In this document: piece by piece, positions 37,101-50,100 of the stretch
How positions within the stretch are numbered: position 1 is the stretch's first letter
Layout: each line of letters begins with the position of its first letter
Source: Ridgeia piscesae
Lineage: Eukaryota; Annelida; Polychaeta; Sabellida; Siboglinidae
DNA length: 64,000 bases
Direction of reading: 5' to 3'
Assembly: GCA_025642075.2 (NCBI GenBank)
Contig: JAODUO010001778.1
Span: 1 to 64,000, forward strand
Made by a program: the position numbers and the translations under genes
Notes under the pieces: model-generated
Database searches by the model: none
What the model saw: only the letters and a program-made list of their open reading frames with translations
Told to the model about the DNA's origin: nothing

Positions 37101-40100
37101 GAGTGATGAGACATGTGATTGGTGAGTTGTGTATGACTGAGAGGTGAGATCCTGGAGCACTGTGACTGTGAGTGATGAAACTGGGACATGTGATTGGTGA
37201 GTTGTGTAGGACTGAGAGGTGAGATCCTGGAGCACTGTGACTGTGAGTGATGAAACTGGGACATGTGATTGTTGAGTTGTGTAGGACTGAGAGAGGTGAG
37301 ATCCTGGAGCACTGTGACTGTGAGTGATGAAACTGGGACATGTGATTGGTGAGTTGTGTAGGACTGAGAGAGGTGAGATCCTGGAGCACTGTGACTGTGA
37401 GTGATGAAACTGGGACATGTGATTGGTGAGTTGTGTGTGACTGAGAGGTGAGTTCCTGGATCACTGTGACTGTGAGTGATGAAACTGGGACATGTGATTG
37501 GTGAGTTGTGTCGGACTGAGAGGTGAGATCCTGGAGCACTGTGACTGTGAGTGATGAAACTGGGACATGTGATTGGTGAGTTGTGTAGGACTGAGAGAGG
37601 TGAGATCCTGGAAAAATACAGCCAAGAATGGAGAGACTACGAGAAGACATATGCCACATTCAGTCTCGCTGTAAAGCTACGAGAGAAGACAGAGCAAAGA
37701 GACCAGGCAACAGAGAAATGTCAACAGGCAGCACATCAGCTGGAGGCAGTCCAAACTCAGCTCAAGAAGGCGGGTACGTCAGCACATCAATCAAATGAAT
37801 GTTTAGAAAGTGCATTGCATGCAAATCTGTGGAGATTGAGGCTTATGAATATCTCACCCGTCTATTGAGTTAAAACAAGTAAAAGATTTTGGCACTGTTC
37901 AGTATTGCATGCCACTGTCATTTGGTTACTTGTGCAGTTGGAAGCATTAACGGGGTAAGTAAGTACTGTTGCAAGTGTTTCTTTACGCAGTAAACAATTT
38001 GAATAAAAGTGATTGGTGAGTTATGAAGGACTACAATGTATACCCCTCTAAGAAAACCTATCTAGCTGTGATCATCAAGTTCTGATTTACTTTTTATCTG
38101 TGTAGATTACAGTAAATACTAACATTGGAACTAGGGCTTCAGCTGTTTTTGGTATATGTGACCCAGCACAGCAAAATCAGGAATAAGTAGGAAAATCACT
38201 TTTTGAGTTAAAGGTACCATGTGAAAGGTAAATTTATGGGCTTTCCAATGGTACCAAACACAAATGTCTAGCTGTATTGGTCGCCAAGTTATTGTTTTAT
38301 AAAGAGAAGGTGTACCAAGTCATTTTCTGAAAACCGATTCTGAGAAAAACAGCTTTAAAGTTTAATGAAGTATTTTAATATATTTGCAACATGAAGACAG
38401 CTCACAGGAATGTGAAATTTGGCACAGTTGTAGACCACATCAATGTGCACAGTGTGGTGAAATTTCACCTTTGCAGCTCTTATAGTTCCAGAGATATCCC
38501 TTTTGAACATTCTGCACCAAATCGGAAATCGACAGTAAAATGTTTACAGAATCTAGCCATGTGTTCTGTCTGTTTCTGACACAGCACGACACACTCGGGC
38601 ACAGTCACTGCTTCTTTTGTCATTTTTTGATGTGCCAATGGCAGCAGCCACTTCACGTGATGGGAAGACTGTTGCAGCAGTGGACTGGTGCGGCTTCGGA
38701 TGTGTCGGCTTTGCTCTGGACAGTTGATGTCCGCAGACTTCATTGATCTTGTAAAACAAACACTATTGGTGGATGTTGAGGCATGGGGGTGATGGTTCTG
38801 TAGGTAGAGCAGCAGGAGGGTAGACTCCTCGCCTGTGCTGCAAATCGAACCGCTGTTTGTCATCGGATGGCTGCTTCCTGGCGAACATGACACTGGGTTC
38901 TTCAGACGTAAACCTGATACAAAACAAACATAATGGTCTTAACTTCCTATATACAAAACATTTAATCCTGCAAAAGTTTATGTAATGACTGTCCATTATT
39001 TCAAACTGGAGATATGGACAGTTGATCTTTAAATCAGATGACATATACATAGTGAGCCCAGCAGCTAGGTAAATAAGCAGGCTAACAGCATAATTGACGA
39101 ATACCTTGGATCATTTAGAGTCAGCTCTGAATATTATAAACCTTCCATCCCATTCGTTAACATCAGTAAATAAAAATGTTTTCTTTCTTACCTGTTACAA
39201 AACATTACTCCCCTCCCCTAATAATAAAAAATATTCTACCTAATAAATGTGATCATTAATTTCATGAAGATCTACGATAATAACAAGCAGGTATAAATAA
39301 GTGAACAACATAATTCTAAATGAATTATGGTACTAGTATATTACCGTACTAGTACATTACCAGTGACATTGATACTCTCACAGTCACAGCAAAGCCACGG
39401 GTTTATGTGAGTCATGGCATGTCATTGTTAGAGAGCTCAATGTGACAATGAGTGAGGCTGAGCCTGCCACCACAGCAAAACAATCAATAGAGCTAGTATA
39501 ACTTACCCTCAGTCTGGCTGTCATCTCCTTTGCATTCGTTCGGGCTGTCAAACATTTTTGCCAATCCATGAATTGTTGACAGCAAGGTCTAGCATAAAAC
39601 ACCTGCAACCGCAGATGAATCTACGAACGTGTTCAAGTTCTTGGTATAAATCTACGAGTACATTTTCAGCAGCGTTGGCGTTGCGATCCATGATCGAAGC
39701 TGTCAATGTCAGCTGTCACTTGGTATTAGTCTTCCTCGCCACTTTTGCACTCAGCGCCAAAACGACACTCCCTGATTCACTGTTGTTGTATGACACGTAC
39801 GAATCCAGTAAACTCCCCATCCGATACGCACCCAATAGTTGTGTCAAAGATTCGTTGTCAAACACTCCGCGCAGATTTTGCCATCGCGGCCATCGCTGAG
39901 CGCTAGGCCTAGGTCGATCGATGTCTATGTCACGCTGCTGTGCAACATCCATACTGTTGTTGAGCCTATCACTGCACAGGTTAAAACCTATGTAACTAAC
40001 AACTAAAACTACGGCACTGACAACTTAATAATAAATTAGAATTCGCAGATTTTATGCAAAAACGATGTCCGGTGCACCCGATGTCGAAGCAAAACAAACA

Positions 40101-41160
40101 TGGTTTCTTGTGGGTTTAAAGGTCAGCCGCCAATCAGCGGGGCGCATTATATCACGTGATTTCGCCAACGTGCTCTTGTTTACGTTTTAGCCCCGTTTTC
40201 AAGCATTTTAATTGGCTTTATACTGACATGTGACAAATTTCGCGCGTGGGAATACATCCCATAATAGTTCAGCTTCAAAACGATACCAATATGGCGGGGG
40301 TAGGCAAGAGGTACGGCGGACACGATGCATCTGAATGAAGCACATTTTTCGTTCTTCATGCTCACTGAGATCGACATAGCTGTTCCAAATATCTCTTTTT
40401 TAGCAATGTTATAACTCGTTTTATGATGTTACAACAGCATAATAGTAATCTACGATAACTACATTAACTAAAGTCACCTATATCTGAAAATCGACCTTTA
40501 CATCCAAAAATACCCATTCGCGCACTTTGAAGCTGATTTGCCAGGTTCGACAATCCCGACTTATTCCTGATTTTGCTGTGCTGGGTCACATATGTTCCTC
40601 CTCTTAGTGAAATTTTGCCATAATTTAAAAACATCTATAACCTTGCTTATATCCACCATATCTCGCTGACATATCGGTACAACAGTTGATGGGTGGGATA
40701 TTGTTCATTGATTCTGAGATTGAATAACCTTTTTGTTCTGATGTGACTTAGAACTTGGTTTCCTAGGATTTGGGAGCAGTAGAAATTATTATTATAGTTG
40801 GAGATCTTTTTTAAACATCGTCAAAATCACTAATCTGGACTTCAATAATAACATATTTTATTTGATATAGCGTCACATCCGTAACTGTTCATGGTGCTTC
40901 ACAACTGTGTTACTATTAAAATACTTAAAAAGGATAATGATATACAATAAGAAGAATACTAATATTCTAAAATAAAAAATATAGGTTTCGTGGACCTTTT
41001 TTGTGTAGTAGCATATAACAGTGTGCATCTTCAAATATCTAATACCATATTACTTGCACACATGTAGTTTATTTAGGTATTTGCATATAACTATAACCGT
41101 AACCATAATGTTTATTGACCACAAGTAGGTACAAGATTTGTTAAAAGTACATAAATGTTG

Positions 41161-41197
<37 letters not shown>

Positions 41198-44100
41198 ACA
41201 ATGATACATATTATTTCAGTTCACGTACTAGTATTAGCCTATGCGATAGACCAACAATACATACAAATGTGTTTACTTTTAATTATTGTTGTACCAAACT
41301 GGGGTCAGTAGCTCCTATTAAGACAATAATATTGTTGCTGTCATAGGAGCCACCATAATTTCCACTTGTAACGGATTATAAATGCCTGTCCTGTTCACGG
41401 ATTTAGCAATAAGGGCAGGCATACGTTTCCGCAAATATAAAGGGAAATATAATGCTTCGGTGATAGCAATTAGTCAATCTGAGGCTGACCCAGATGGAAA
41501 ATTACAGAAGCCAACACTGATAACAGGCTCATTTCAAGATGACAGATTATAAATTGAAAACATTAATTGGGGCGGATGCCATCTTATGATAATTTCCCGT
41601 CAATTGTACTGCTTGTATTTCATGTAACCTGTCAAGTTGTATTTGTGCCTGTGGAGGGAGGGGAACGTCGTGTCCAGAATATTGCAGAGCAGGTCCAAAT
41701 TCATGTTACTTAATTACATAAATATGTAAGAGAGTTAGAATAAAACTTCATTACGTACGGATTGTTATCATGCAGGTCCTATTTTGTACCTTGCATATTG
41801 TCCACACCAGTAACAAAATGGTTAAGTAGTAAAAATTAATTAAGCTAATTCAAAAAACATAAGGTACCGAAACATGTAGAAAAATAGCCATTACAAGCAA
41901 TCTTGAAATAATGTTCTGGCATCAGATATGTGAGACAGACACCATCATGTGTATGACGTATGATTTTCAGCAGTCCTAACTTGCAGAATCTATTCCCATT
42001 TTCTTCCTGTAACTCTCGCGTCGTGTTTCCTCAGTTCACATTTCAGATTTGCTAGAGACGTTTCTTCATATTGTGACATAATGATGATAATTTGTACTAA
42101 AAACAAATAAAAAGGCTAATTTGATTTATGTCATACCGATGGTGTTCTTGTTTACTGCGAACCCTGTAGGCCCAGTGACACCTGGCGCCACCTGGCGAAC
42201 ATAGCCTGAAACTGACTTATAAAGTCTCCCATTGTTTATGAATATATTTTAAATAAAATTTTAATTTGTGTAACTTTAATATATCTTTTACTTTCAGTAG
42301 TAGTTTCAGTAGTTGGATGCTTGTAATTCTATTTCTTTGACATCTTCAAATCATAATAATAATTTATATATGATTATTAAGGTGTTATATAATAACACTT
42401 TTATATCTAACAGTAATACATGTTTTAATCTGTTTAGTATGCCAATTGTTTTTTAACGCTTATTTGATATTTTCTCAATGTGTTTTCTCCAATTTAGATT
42501 AGTGTCTGAAGTCAATCCTAGAAAGTTAAATTCATCTACTCTTTCAAAATATACATAATCTATTTTAAGTGTAAGAGTTTGCATACGTTTATTAGGCATA
42601 TGAAAAAAACAGTGTATTTTGTTTTGCTTTTATTTTATAATAACTTATTTATATTTAGCCATTCATTAATTTTAGAAAGTTCTTCATTTATTATGGTTTC
42701 TGTACTTTTATTATTGAATGTGGTTTTGCTCAGATAATTTAAAGAGGTAGCATACATAACACAATTAAATAATTGACTAGCTTGTAAAAAATTGTTTATA
42801 TGAATGATGAATAATAGTGGTCCTAGGACAGAACCTTGTGGGACACTGATTGTTATAGGCAAAATGTCTTAATTTACTTGTTCAATTTCAGTATATTGTG
42901 TTTCTGTATTGTAAGTCAATTAAGATTACCATTCTCTAATCACAATTACATTTTTATAAGCTTTCATTTGTAAATTTGTATAGTATGTCTACAATATGCT
43001 AAGTTTATGTCATAAAAAATTGGACCAGTACATAGCATGACCTGCTGATCCATGACAATGATCTATAATCCTGTAGAAGAATTTGGGGAATGAACCAGGT
43101 GACTGAAGACTTCTGACATACTGAATAAAAGAAGAGGCTTTCATTCTTCAGACAGCTCTGTGCAAACACTAGCCAGTTATTTGACTAGGCAGTGAGCATA
43201 AAAAGGCATTATAACTGCATTAAAAAGCAGATTATTATTACATCTGTGAGTGTATGAATTACAGCTGATTTCTATGACACTCATAATTGGCCCCAGCTCT
43301 GCATGTTGACTAATCTAGGCAAGTGTTGATGGGTATACATGATCATACACTATGTATGGGGTGTGGAACAACTAGGAAGTAAACCTTGTTTCACTGCATG
43401 CCTCTGACTTCAGATGCCAAGTTCCAGCCTTTCACAGACATCAACAGCTTTGTGATCAAACTGTATCCTTTCAAGATGTACCTGATAATGTACTTGACAG
43501 TATTTACTAGACATTTTGAGACACATGCCATGTGCCAGATTACATCTTGACAATGACAAATGTGAATTATGTAGTTGTATTTGTCAATGCCAGATGTGAG
43601 ATATATAGTTGTATATTTGACAATAACAAACATGAGTTGTATTGTTGTACTTGAAAATGACAAGCATGAGTTGTTTTGTTGTACTTGACAATGACAAACA
43701 TGAGATGTATTATTGTACTTGACAATGACAAGCATGAGTTGTATTGTTGTACTTGACAATGACAAACATGAGTTGTATTGTTGTACTTGACAATGACAAA
43801 CATGTCTTGTATAGTTGTACTTGACAATGACAGTTGTGAGTTGTGAAGCTGAATTTAACAGTGGCAGATGTGAATTGTGTAGTAATACTTGTCAATGACA
43901 AACATGAGATGTATAGTTGTACTCGTCAATGACAGACATGAGATATATAATTGTACTTGACAATGACACACGTGAGATATATAGGTGTACTTGACAATGA
44001 CAGGCATGAATTGTGTACCCGGTAGTTGAACTTGACAGTTCATGATCAGAGCGGAGAAGAAAGTGAAGACTTTTGTGAAGCAGGAGCAGGCAAAAGAACT

Positions 44101-47100
44101 ACATGTGAAATGTGAGCAGCTGCGACATGAGCTGCTCCTGAAGGTTTGTCACAACTTTCTATAGTCTTTAGTCTGAAACTTCGTCACAACTCTATAGTCT
44201 GAAACTGTCACAACTCTATTGTTTTAAGTCTGAAACTGTCACAACTCTATAGTCTTCAGTCTGAAAGTTTGTCATATCACTATAGCCTTCTGTATGAAGG
44301 TTTGTCACAATTCATAGAAATGATAATTTGCTAGTAATTATATTATTATTTGATGTTAAAAAACCTAAATATATTTTAATTAATTGTAGAAATTGGCAGG
44401 CACATTGTTTTAGACAATTTGTGCGTTCTTCCATGTTTTTCATCCCCACAGCAAATGTTAGAATTTAATCTTATTGGCTGAAAATATATTCACTGTGTGG
44501 CGATCATGACAAGCAATACCGGAAATGGAGTTCGACGGTGAGTTCGACTACAAAGCCACATAGCAATGGATGCTATATAGCAACGGAAATAGCCTGCATT
44601 ACAAAATGTTGACGGTTGCCAATGAAACTTCAACATTACTATGTGCGAACTACTGAAATAAATTGCCATTATTTGATGACACAGTTTTGCGGTATGCAGT
44701 TTAAATGTGCCTCTGTACTTGGGTTGATTTGGGCGTTCTGGCCACGAACGGACTCAAGTTGATTCAGGCGTTCTGACCACGAAAGGGACTCAGGTTGATT
44801 CAGGCGTTCTGGCCACGAAAGGGACTCAGGTTGATTCGGGCGTTCTGACCACGAGAGGGTTAAAAATATATATTTTAAGAATAGCCACAAATGGTTGGAG
44901 GAATTGAGGAGGAGATACAGTGAACAAATGTGATAGTTGGTAGAATTGAGGAGGTGATACCATGAAAAAGTGTGTTAGTTGGTGGACTTGAGGAGGAGAT
45001 AGAGTTAACACGTCTGTTAGTTGGTGGAGTTGAGGAGGTGATACAGTGAAAAAGTGTGTTAGTTGGTGGACTTGAGGAGGAGATAGAGTTAACATGTCTG
45101 TTAGTTGGTGGAGTCGAGGAGGTGATACAGTGAAAAAGTGTGTTAGTTGGTGGACTTGAGGTGGAGATAGAGTTAACATGTCTGTTAGTTGGTGGAGTCG
45201 AGGAGGTGATACAGTGAAAAAGTGTGTTAGTTGGTGGACTTGAGGAGGAGATAGAGTTAACACGTCTGTTAGTTGGTGGAGTCGAGGAGGTGATACAGTG
45301 AAAAAGTGTGTTAGTTGGTGGACTTGAGGAGGAGATAGAGTTAATACGTCTGTTAGTTGGTGGAGTCGAGGAGGTGATACAGTGAAAAAGTGTGTTAGTT
45401 GGTGGACTTGAGGAGAAAGATAGAGTTAACATGTCTGTTAGTTGGTGGAGTCGAGGAGGTGATACAGTGAAAAAGTGTGTTAGTTGGTGGACTTGAGGAG
45501 GAGATAGAGTTAACACGTCTGTTAGTTGGTGGAGTCGAGGAGGTGATAGAGTGAAAAAGTGTGTTAGTTGGTGGACTTGAGGAGGAGATAGAGTTAACAC
45601 GTCTGTTAGTTGGTGGAGTCGAGGAGGTGATACAGTGAAAAAGTGTGTTAGTTGGTGGACTTGAGGAGGAGATAGAGTTAATACGTCTGTTAGTTGGTGG
45701 AGTCGAGGAGGTGATACAGTGAAAAAGTGTGTTAGTTGGTGGACTTGAGGAGGAGATAGAGTTAACATGTCTGTTAGTTGGTGGAGTCGAGGAGGTGATA
45801 CAGTGAAAAAGTGTGTTAGTTGGTGGACTTGAGGAGGAGATAGAGTTAACACGTCTGTTAGTTGGTGGAGTCGAGGAGGTGATACAGTGAAAAAGTGTGT
45901 TAGTTGGTGGACTTGAGGAGGAGATAGAGTTAATACGTCTGTTAGTTGGTGGAGTCGAGGAGGTGATACAGTGAAAAAGTGTGTTAGTTGGTGGACTTGA
46001 GGAGGAGATAGAGTTAACATGTCTGTTAGTTGGTGGAGTCGAGGGGGTGATACAGTGAAAAAGTGTGTTAGTTGGTGGACTTGAGGAGGAGATAGAGTTA
46101 ACATGTCTGTTAGTTGGTGGAGTTGAGGAGGTGATACAGTGAAAAAGTGTGTTAGTTGGTGGACTTGAGGAGGAGATAGAGTTAACATGTCTGTTAGTTG
46201 GTGGAGTCGAGGAGGTGATACAGTGAAAAAGTGTGTTAGTTGGTGGACTTGAGGAGGAGATAGAGTTAACACGTCTGTTAGTTGGTGGAGTCGAGGAGGT
46301 GATACAGTGAAAAAGTGTGTTAGTTGGTGGACTTGAGGAGGAGATAGAGTTAATACGTCTGTTAGTTGGTGGAGTCGAGGGGGTGATACAGTGAAAAAGT
46401 GTGTTAGTTGGTGGACTTGAGGAGGAGATAGAGTTAACATGTCTGTTAGTTGGTGGAGTCGAGGAGGTGATACAGTGATAAAGTGTGTTAGTTGGTGGAC
46501 TTGAAGAGGAGATAGAGTTAACATGTCTGTTAGTTGGTGGAGTCGAGGAGGTGATACAGTGAAAAAGTGTGTTAGTTGGTGGAGTTGAGGAGGAGATAGA
46601 GTTAACATGTCTGTTAGTTGGTGGAGTCGAGGAGGTGATACAGTGAAAAAGTGTGTTAGTTGGTGGACTTGAGGAGGAGATAGAGTTAACATGTCTGTTA
46701 GTTGGTGGAGTCGAGGGGGTGATACAGTGAAAAAGTGTGTTAGTTGGTGGACTTGAGGAGGAGATAGAGTTAACATGTCTGTTAGTTGGTGGAGTTGAGG
46801 AGGTGATACAGTGAAAAAGTGTGTTAGTTGGTGGACTTGAGGAGGAGATAGAGTTAACATGTCTGTTAGTTGGTGGAGTCGAGGAGGTGATACAGTGAAA
46901 AAGTGTGTTAGTTGGTGGACTTGAGGATGAGATAGAGTTAACATGTCTGTTAGTTGGTGGAGTCGAGGAGGTGATACAGTGAAAAAGTGTGTTAGTTGGT
47001 GGACTTGAGGAGGAGATAGAGTTAACACGTCTGTTAGTTGGTGGAGTCGAGCAGGTGATACAGTAAAAAAGTGTGTTAGTTGGTGGACTTGAGGAGGAGA

Positions 47101-50100
47101 TAGAGTTAACACGTCTGTTTGTTGGTGGAGTCGAGGGGGTGATACATTGAAAAAGTGTGTTAGTTGGTGGACTTGAGGAGGAGATAGAGTTAATACGTCT
47201 GTTAGTTGGTGGAGTCGAGGAGGTGAAACAGTGAAAAAGTGTGTTAGTTGGTGGAGTTGAGGAGGAGATAGAGTTAACATGTCTGTTAGTTGGTGGAGTC
47301 GAGGAGGTGATACAGTGAAAAAGTGTGTTAGTTGGTGGACTTGAGGAGGAGATAGAGTTAACACGTCTGTTAGTTGGTGGAGTCGAGGAGGTGATACAGT
47401 GAAAAAGTGTGTTAGTTGGTGGACTTGAGGAGGAGATAGAGTTAACACGTCTGTTAGTTGGTGGAGTCGAGGAGGTGATACAGTGAAAAAGTGTGTTAGT
47501 TGGTGGACTTGAGGAGGAGATAGAGTTAACACGTCTGTTAGTTGGTGGAGTCGAGGAGATGATACAGTGAAAAAGTGTGTTGGTTGGTGGACTTGAGGAG
47601 GAGATAGAGTTAACACGTCTGTTAGTTGGTGGAGTCGAGGGGGTGATACAGTGAAAAAGTGTGTTAGTTGGTGGACTTGAGGAGGAGATAGAGTTAACAT
47701 GTCTGTTAGTTGGTGGAGTCGAGGAGGTGATACAGTGATAAAGTGTGTTAGTTGGTGGACTTGAAGAGGAGATAGAGTTAACATGTCTGTTAGTTGGTGG
47801 AGTCGAGGAGGTGATACAGTGAAAAAGTGTGTTAGTTGGTGGAGTTGAGGAGGAGATAGAGTTAACATGTCTGTTAGTTGGTGGAGTCGAGGAGGTGATA
47901 CAGTGAAAAAGTGTGTTAGTTGGTGGACTTGAGGAGGAGATAGAGTTAACATGTCTGTTAGTTGGTGGAGTCAAGGAGGTGATACAGTGAAAAAGTGTGT
48001 CTAAGTAGGTAGAGTTGAGGAGGAAATGATAGATGTTAGCTGGTGGATGGTGAAGACATTGGTTTATTGTGATGTCACCTTTAAAGTTGTTGTGTAGGAA
48101 CAAGTGAAGAGAAGGCAGGAGGAAGGAGAGAGGAGGAAACATGACAGGGAAGATGAGGAAGTAACTCGAGCACAGCAACAGCAGCAACAGCAGCAACAGC
48201 AGCAACAGCAGCAGCAAAACGGGTAAGTGAACTTTAACCTCACCGCTGTTCAACGAGCTTTCTTTTCCATGAGCTTTGTAGTTAATTCTCCATTTATATA
48301 ATTACCACTTTTTTAAAGTATATAAAGATAAAAAACATATACACCATATCCATAATTGTTCCTGGTGCTTCACAACATATTATTATTATTAAAAATAGAA
48401 TACATGAAAAGGAACATTTTATACAATAAAAATAATACTAATATTTTAAAAGAAAGAAAGAATAGAAAATATAATATGTATGTAAATAAAAAAAAATAAT
48501 ACAGTATTAAATAAAGTAGCATTTCTAAAAATAATAAATACGTGAATAAATCAGTAAATTATATATATGCATATGGTTAATAATTGTAGATTATCTAGTA
48601 AATGTAAACAAAACTAACTAATACTAATAAATAAATGCATTATCAATTACCGTAAATCCTGTATTACTAGCCGCACCCCTAATTAAAGCCGCACCCCGAC
48701 TTTTGACCTAAATCCCGAATTTCCTCCGCTCTGTTTGATATCGGCAAAACCCTTATTTAATGCCGCACCCCGACTTTGAGCCAATGCCATTAACTGCGTG
48801 CGACATACTGCCGTAGCGCACGCAATTTGGAAACATTTTAACCTGTTTCTTAGAAGTCATAACTTTGCTAATAATGATCATAAATGAATAACAGAAAGAC
48901 TCATTATTGTAATGCATTTATAATTACGACACAGTATGTATTTTAATCGGAATATTACTACGTTAATTTGGACAAAAACGGGGGAAAAATAACCACAATT
49001 TCACCATGCTATCAGAATATAATTGGGTGGCAGAATGTCCATACATCCAACGAATAAAATGTAGCCACATATTTAAGCAATTCAATGGTGCTAACATTAT
49101 TAAAATATGTTAAGAAGTTTTGGTTTTATAGGATTGTGTGTAGAACCATGCATAATGCTGGCACCTATAAAATGTAAGCTACCCATCCTCTCCCAGGCCT
49201 GTGTCGGCTATACTTCAAAGACGCTTCCTTGCCGGCTAGCAACAATGTAATAACTTGGCGTCTCCGCCAGCGTGGGAACGGATGTAACACATTTTTCTCA
49301 GACAGTCCCTTAATTAGGCCACCAGCCACCCGTGTTTGTCCAGGCATCGCCCAGGCACATGGAAGTCAACATTGTATCTTGACCCAGAAAACAAATGCAA
49401 TTAACTCGGTCGTCAGTGGCTGGGAAACCCTGGTAGAGTGTGGTGTTGTTTTGACAATCGGCATGAAGCCTGGCTTTTGTAAACGCTTGCAGCAGCATCA
49501 AAGACTCAGACACGGACACACTACCCTGAACGACACCCTCATGCCATTCACGACAGCGTTCTTTGACGGCGACAATACTACGATAGTGTTGACAAAAGAT
49601 TATATTAACTGTGAAAGGAATTATTTCATCATATCTAATGATGATTGTCTGATGCACGCGGACCCACGGCAACGGCCAATGATGTTGTCAACGTTGAAAT
49701 GGATACATGAAATGGCGCCGCCGAGCCGTTCCCTTCTCCGACCTAGCCAAGACATTCTTTAACAGCGACGATGAAAGGGACTTGTGGAGTTTAACTGTGA
49801 CATGTTTTCATATTCTGATCGTTGTATCTGAACATTTTATGGACATGGGATTTTATTAACAGTGTTATATCATTTGTTTAGCACAAGTAGCAATTGTAAT
49901 ACAATGTGTTATTAATATAAAACCGGCTTCGTTTCTTCGGTAAGTTTTTGACGTTTATACTGACAATTCTGTGACCCAAATGTTAATTTGTTTCGGCAAA
50001 TTACTGTATTTAAAGCCGCACCCCAACTTTGGCGTTTTCGTCCTCATTTCGGCTACACACTACTGTATTAGTAGCCGCGGCTAGTAATACAGGATTTACG

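Noticed and set aside
32822..37659. Long minus-strand frames of 300-970 codons (peptides with SPTQLTNHMSQFHHSQSQ)
   Set aside because: They are generated by the 77-bp tandem array; several overlapping frames are open at once and the peptide simply follows the repeat. The plus strand there is an intron of a gene with consistent splice sites.
37622..37773. Exon 5 starting at the acceptor AAAAATACAG (37621)
   Set aside because: This is also in phase but lacks a pyrimidine tract and omits ILEKY coiled-coil residues; the acceptor at 37588 gives a longer heptad-consistent product. It remains a fallback.
42635..42862. Host gene resembling a reverse transcriptase
   Set aside because: The catalytic YxDD box is mutated and flanking frames are broken; it is a LINE fragment.
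44875..48253. Minus-strand frames of about 950 and 1025 codons (peptides with LTLSPPQVHQLTHFFTVS)
   Set aside because: The 84-bp period is a multiple of three, so two frames stay open without selection. No start context, signal peptide or domain supports a protein.
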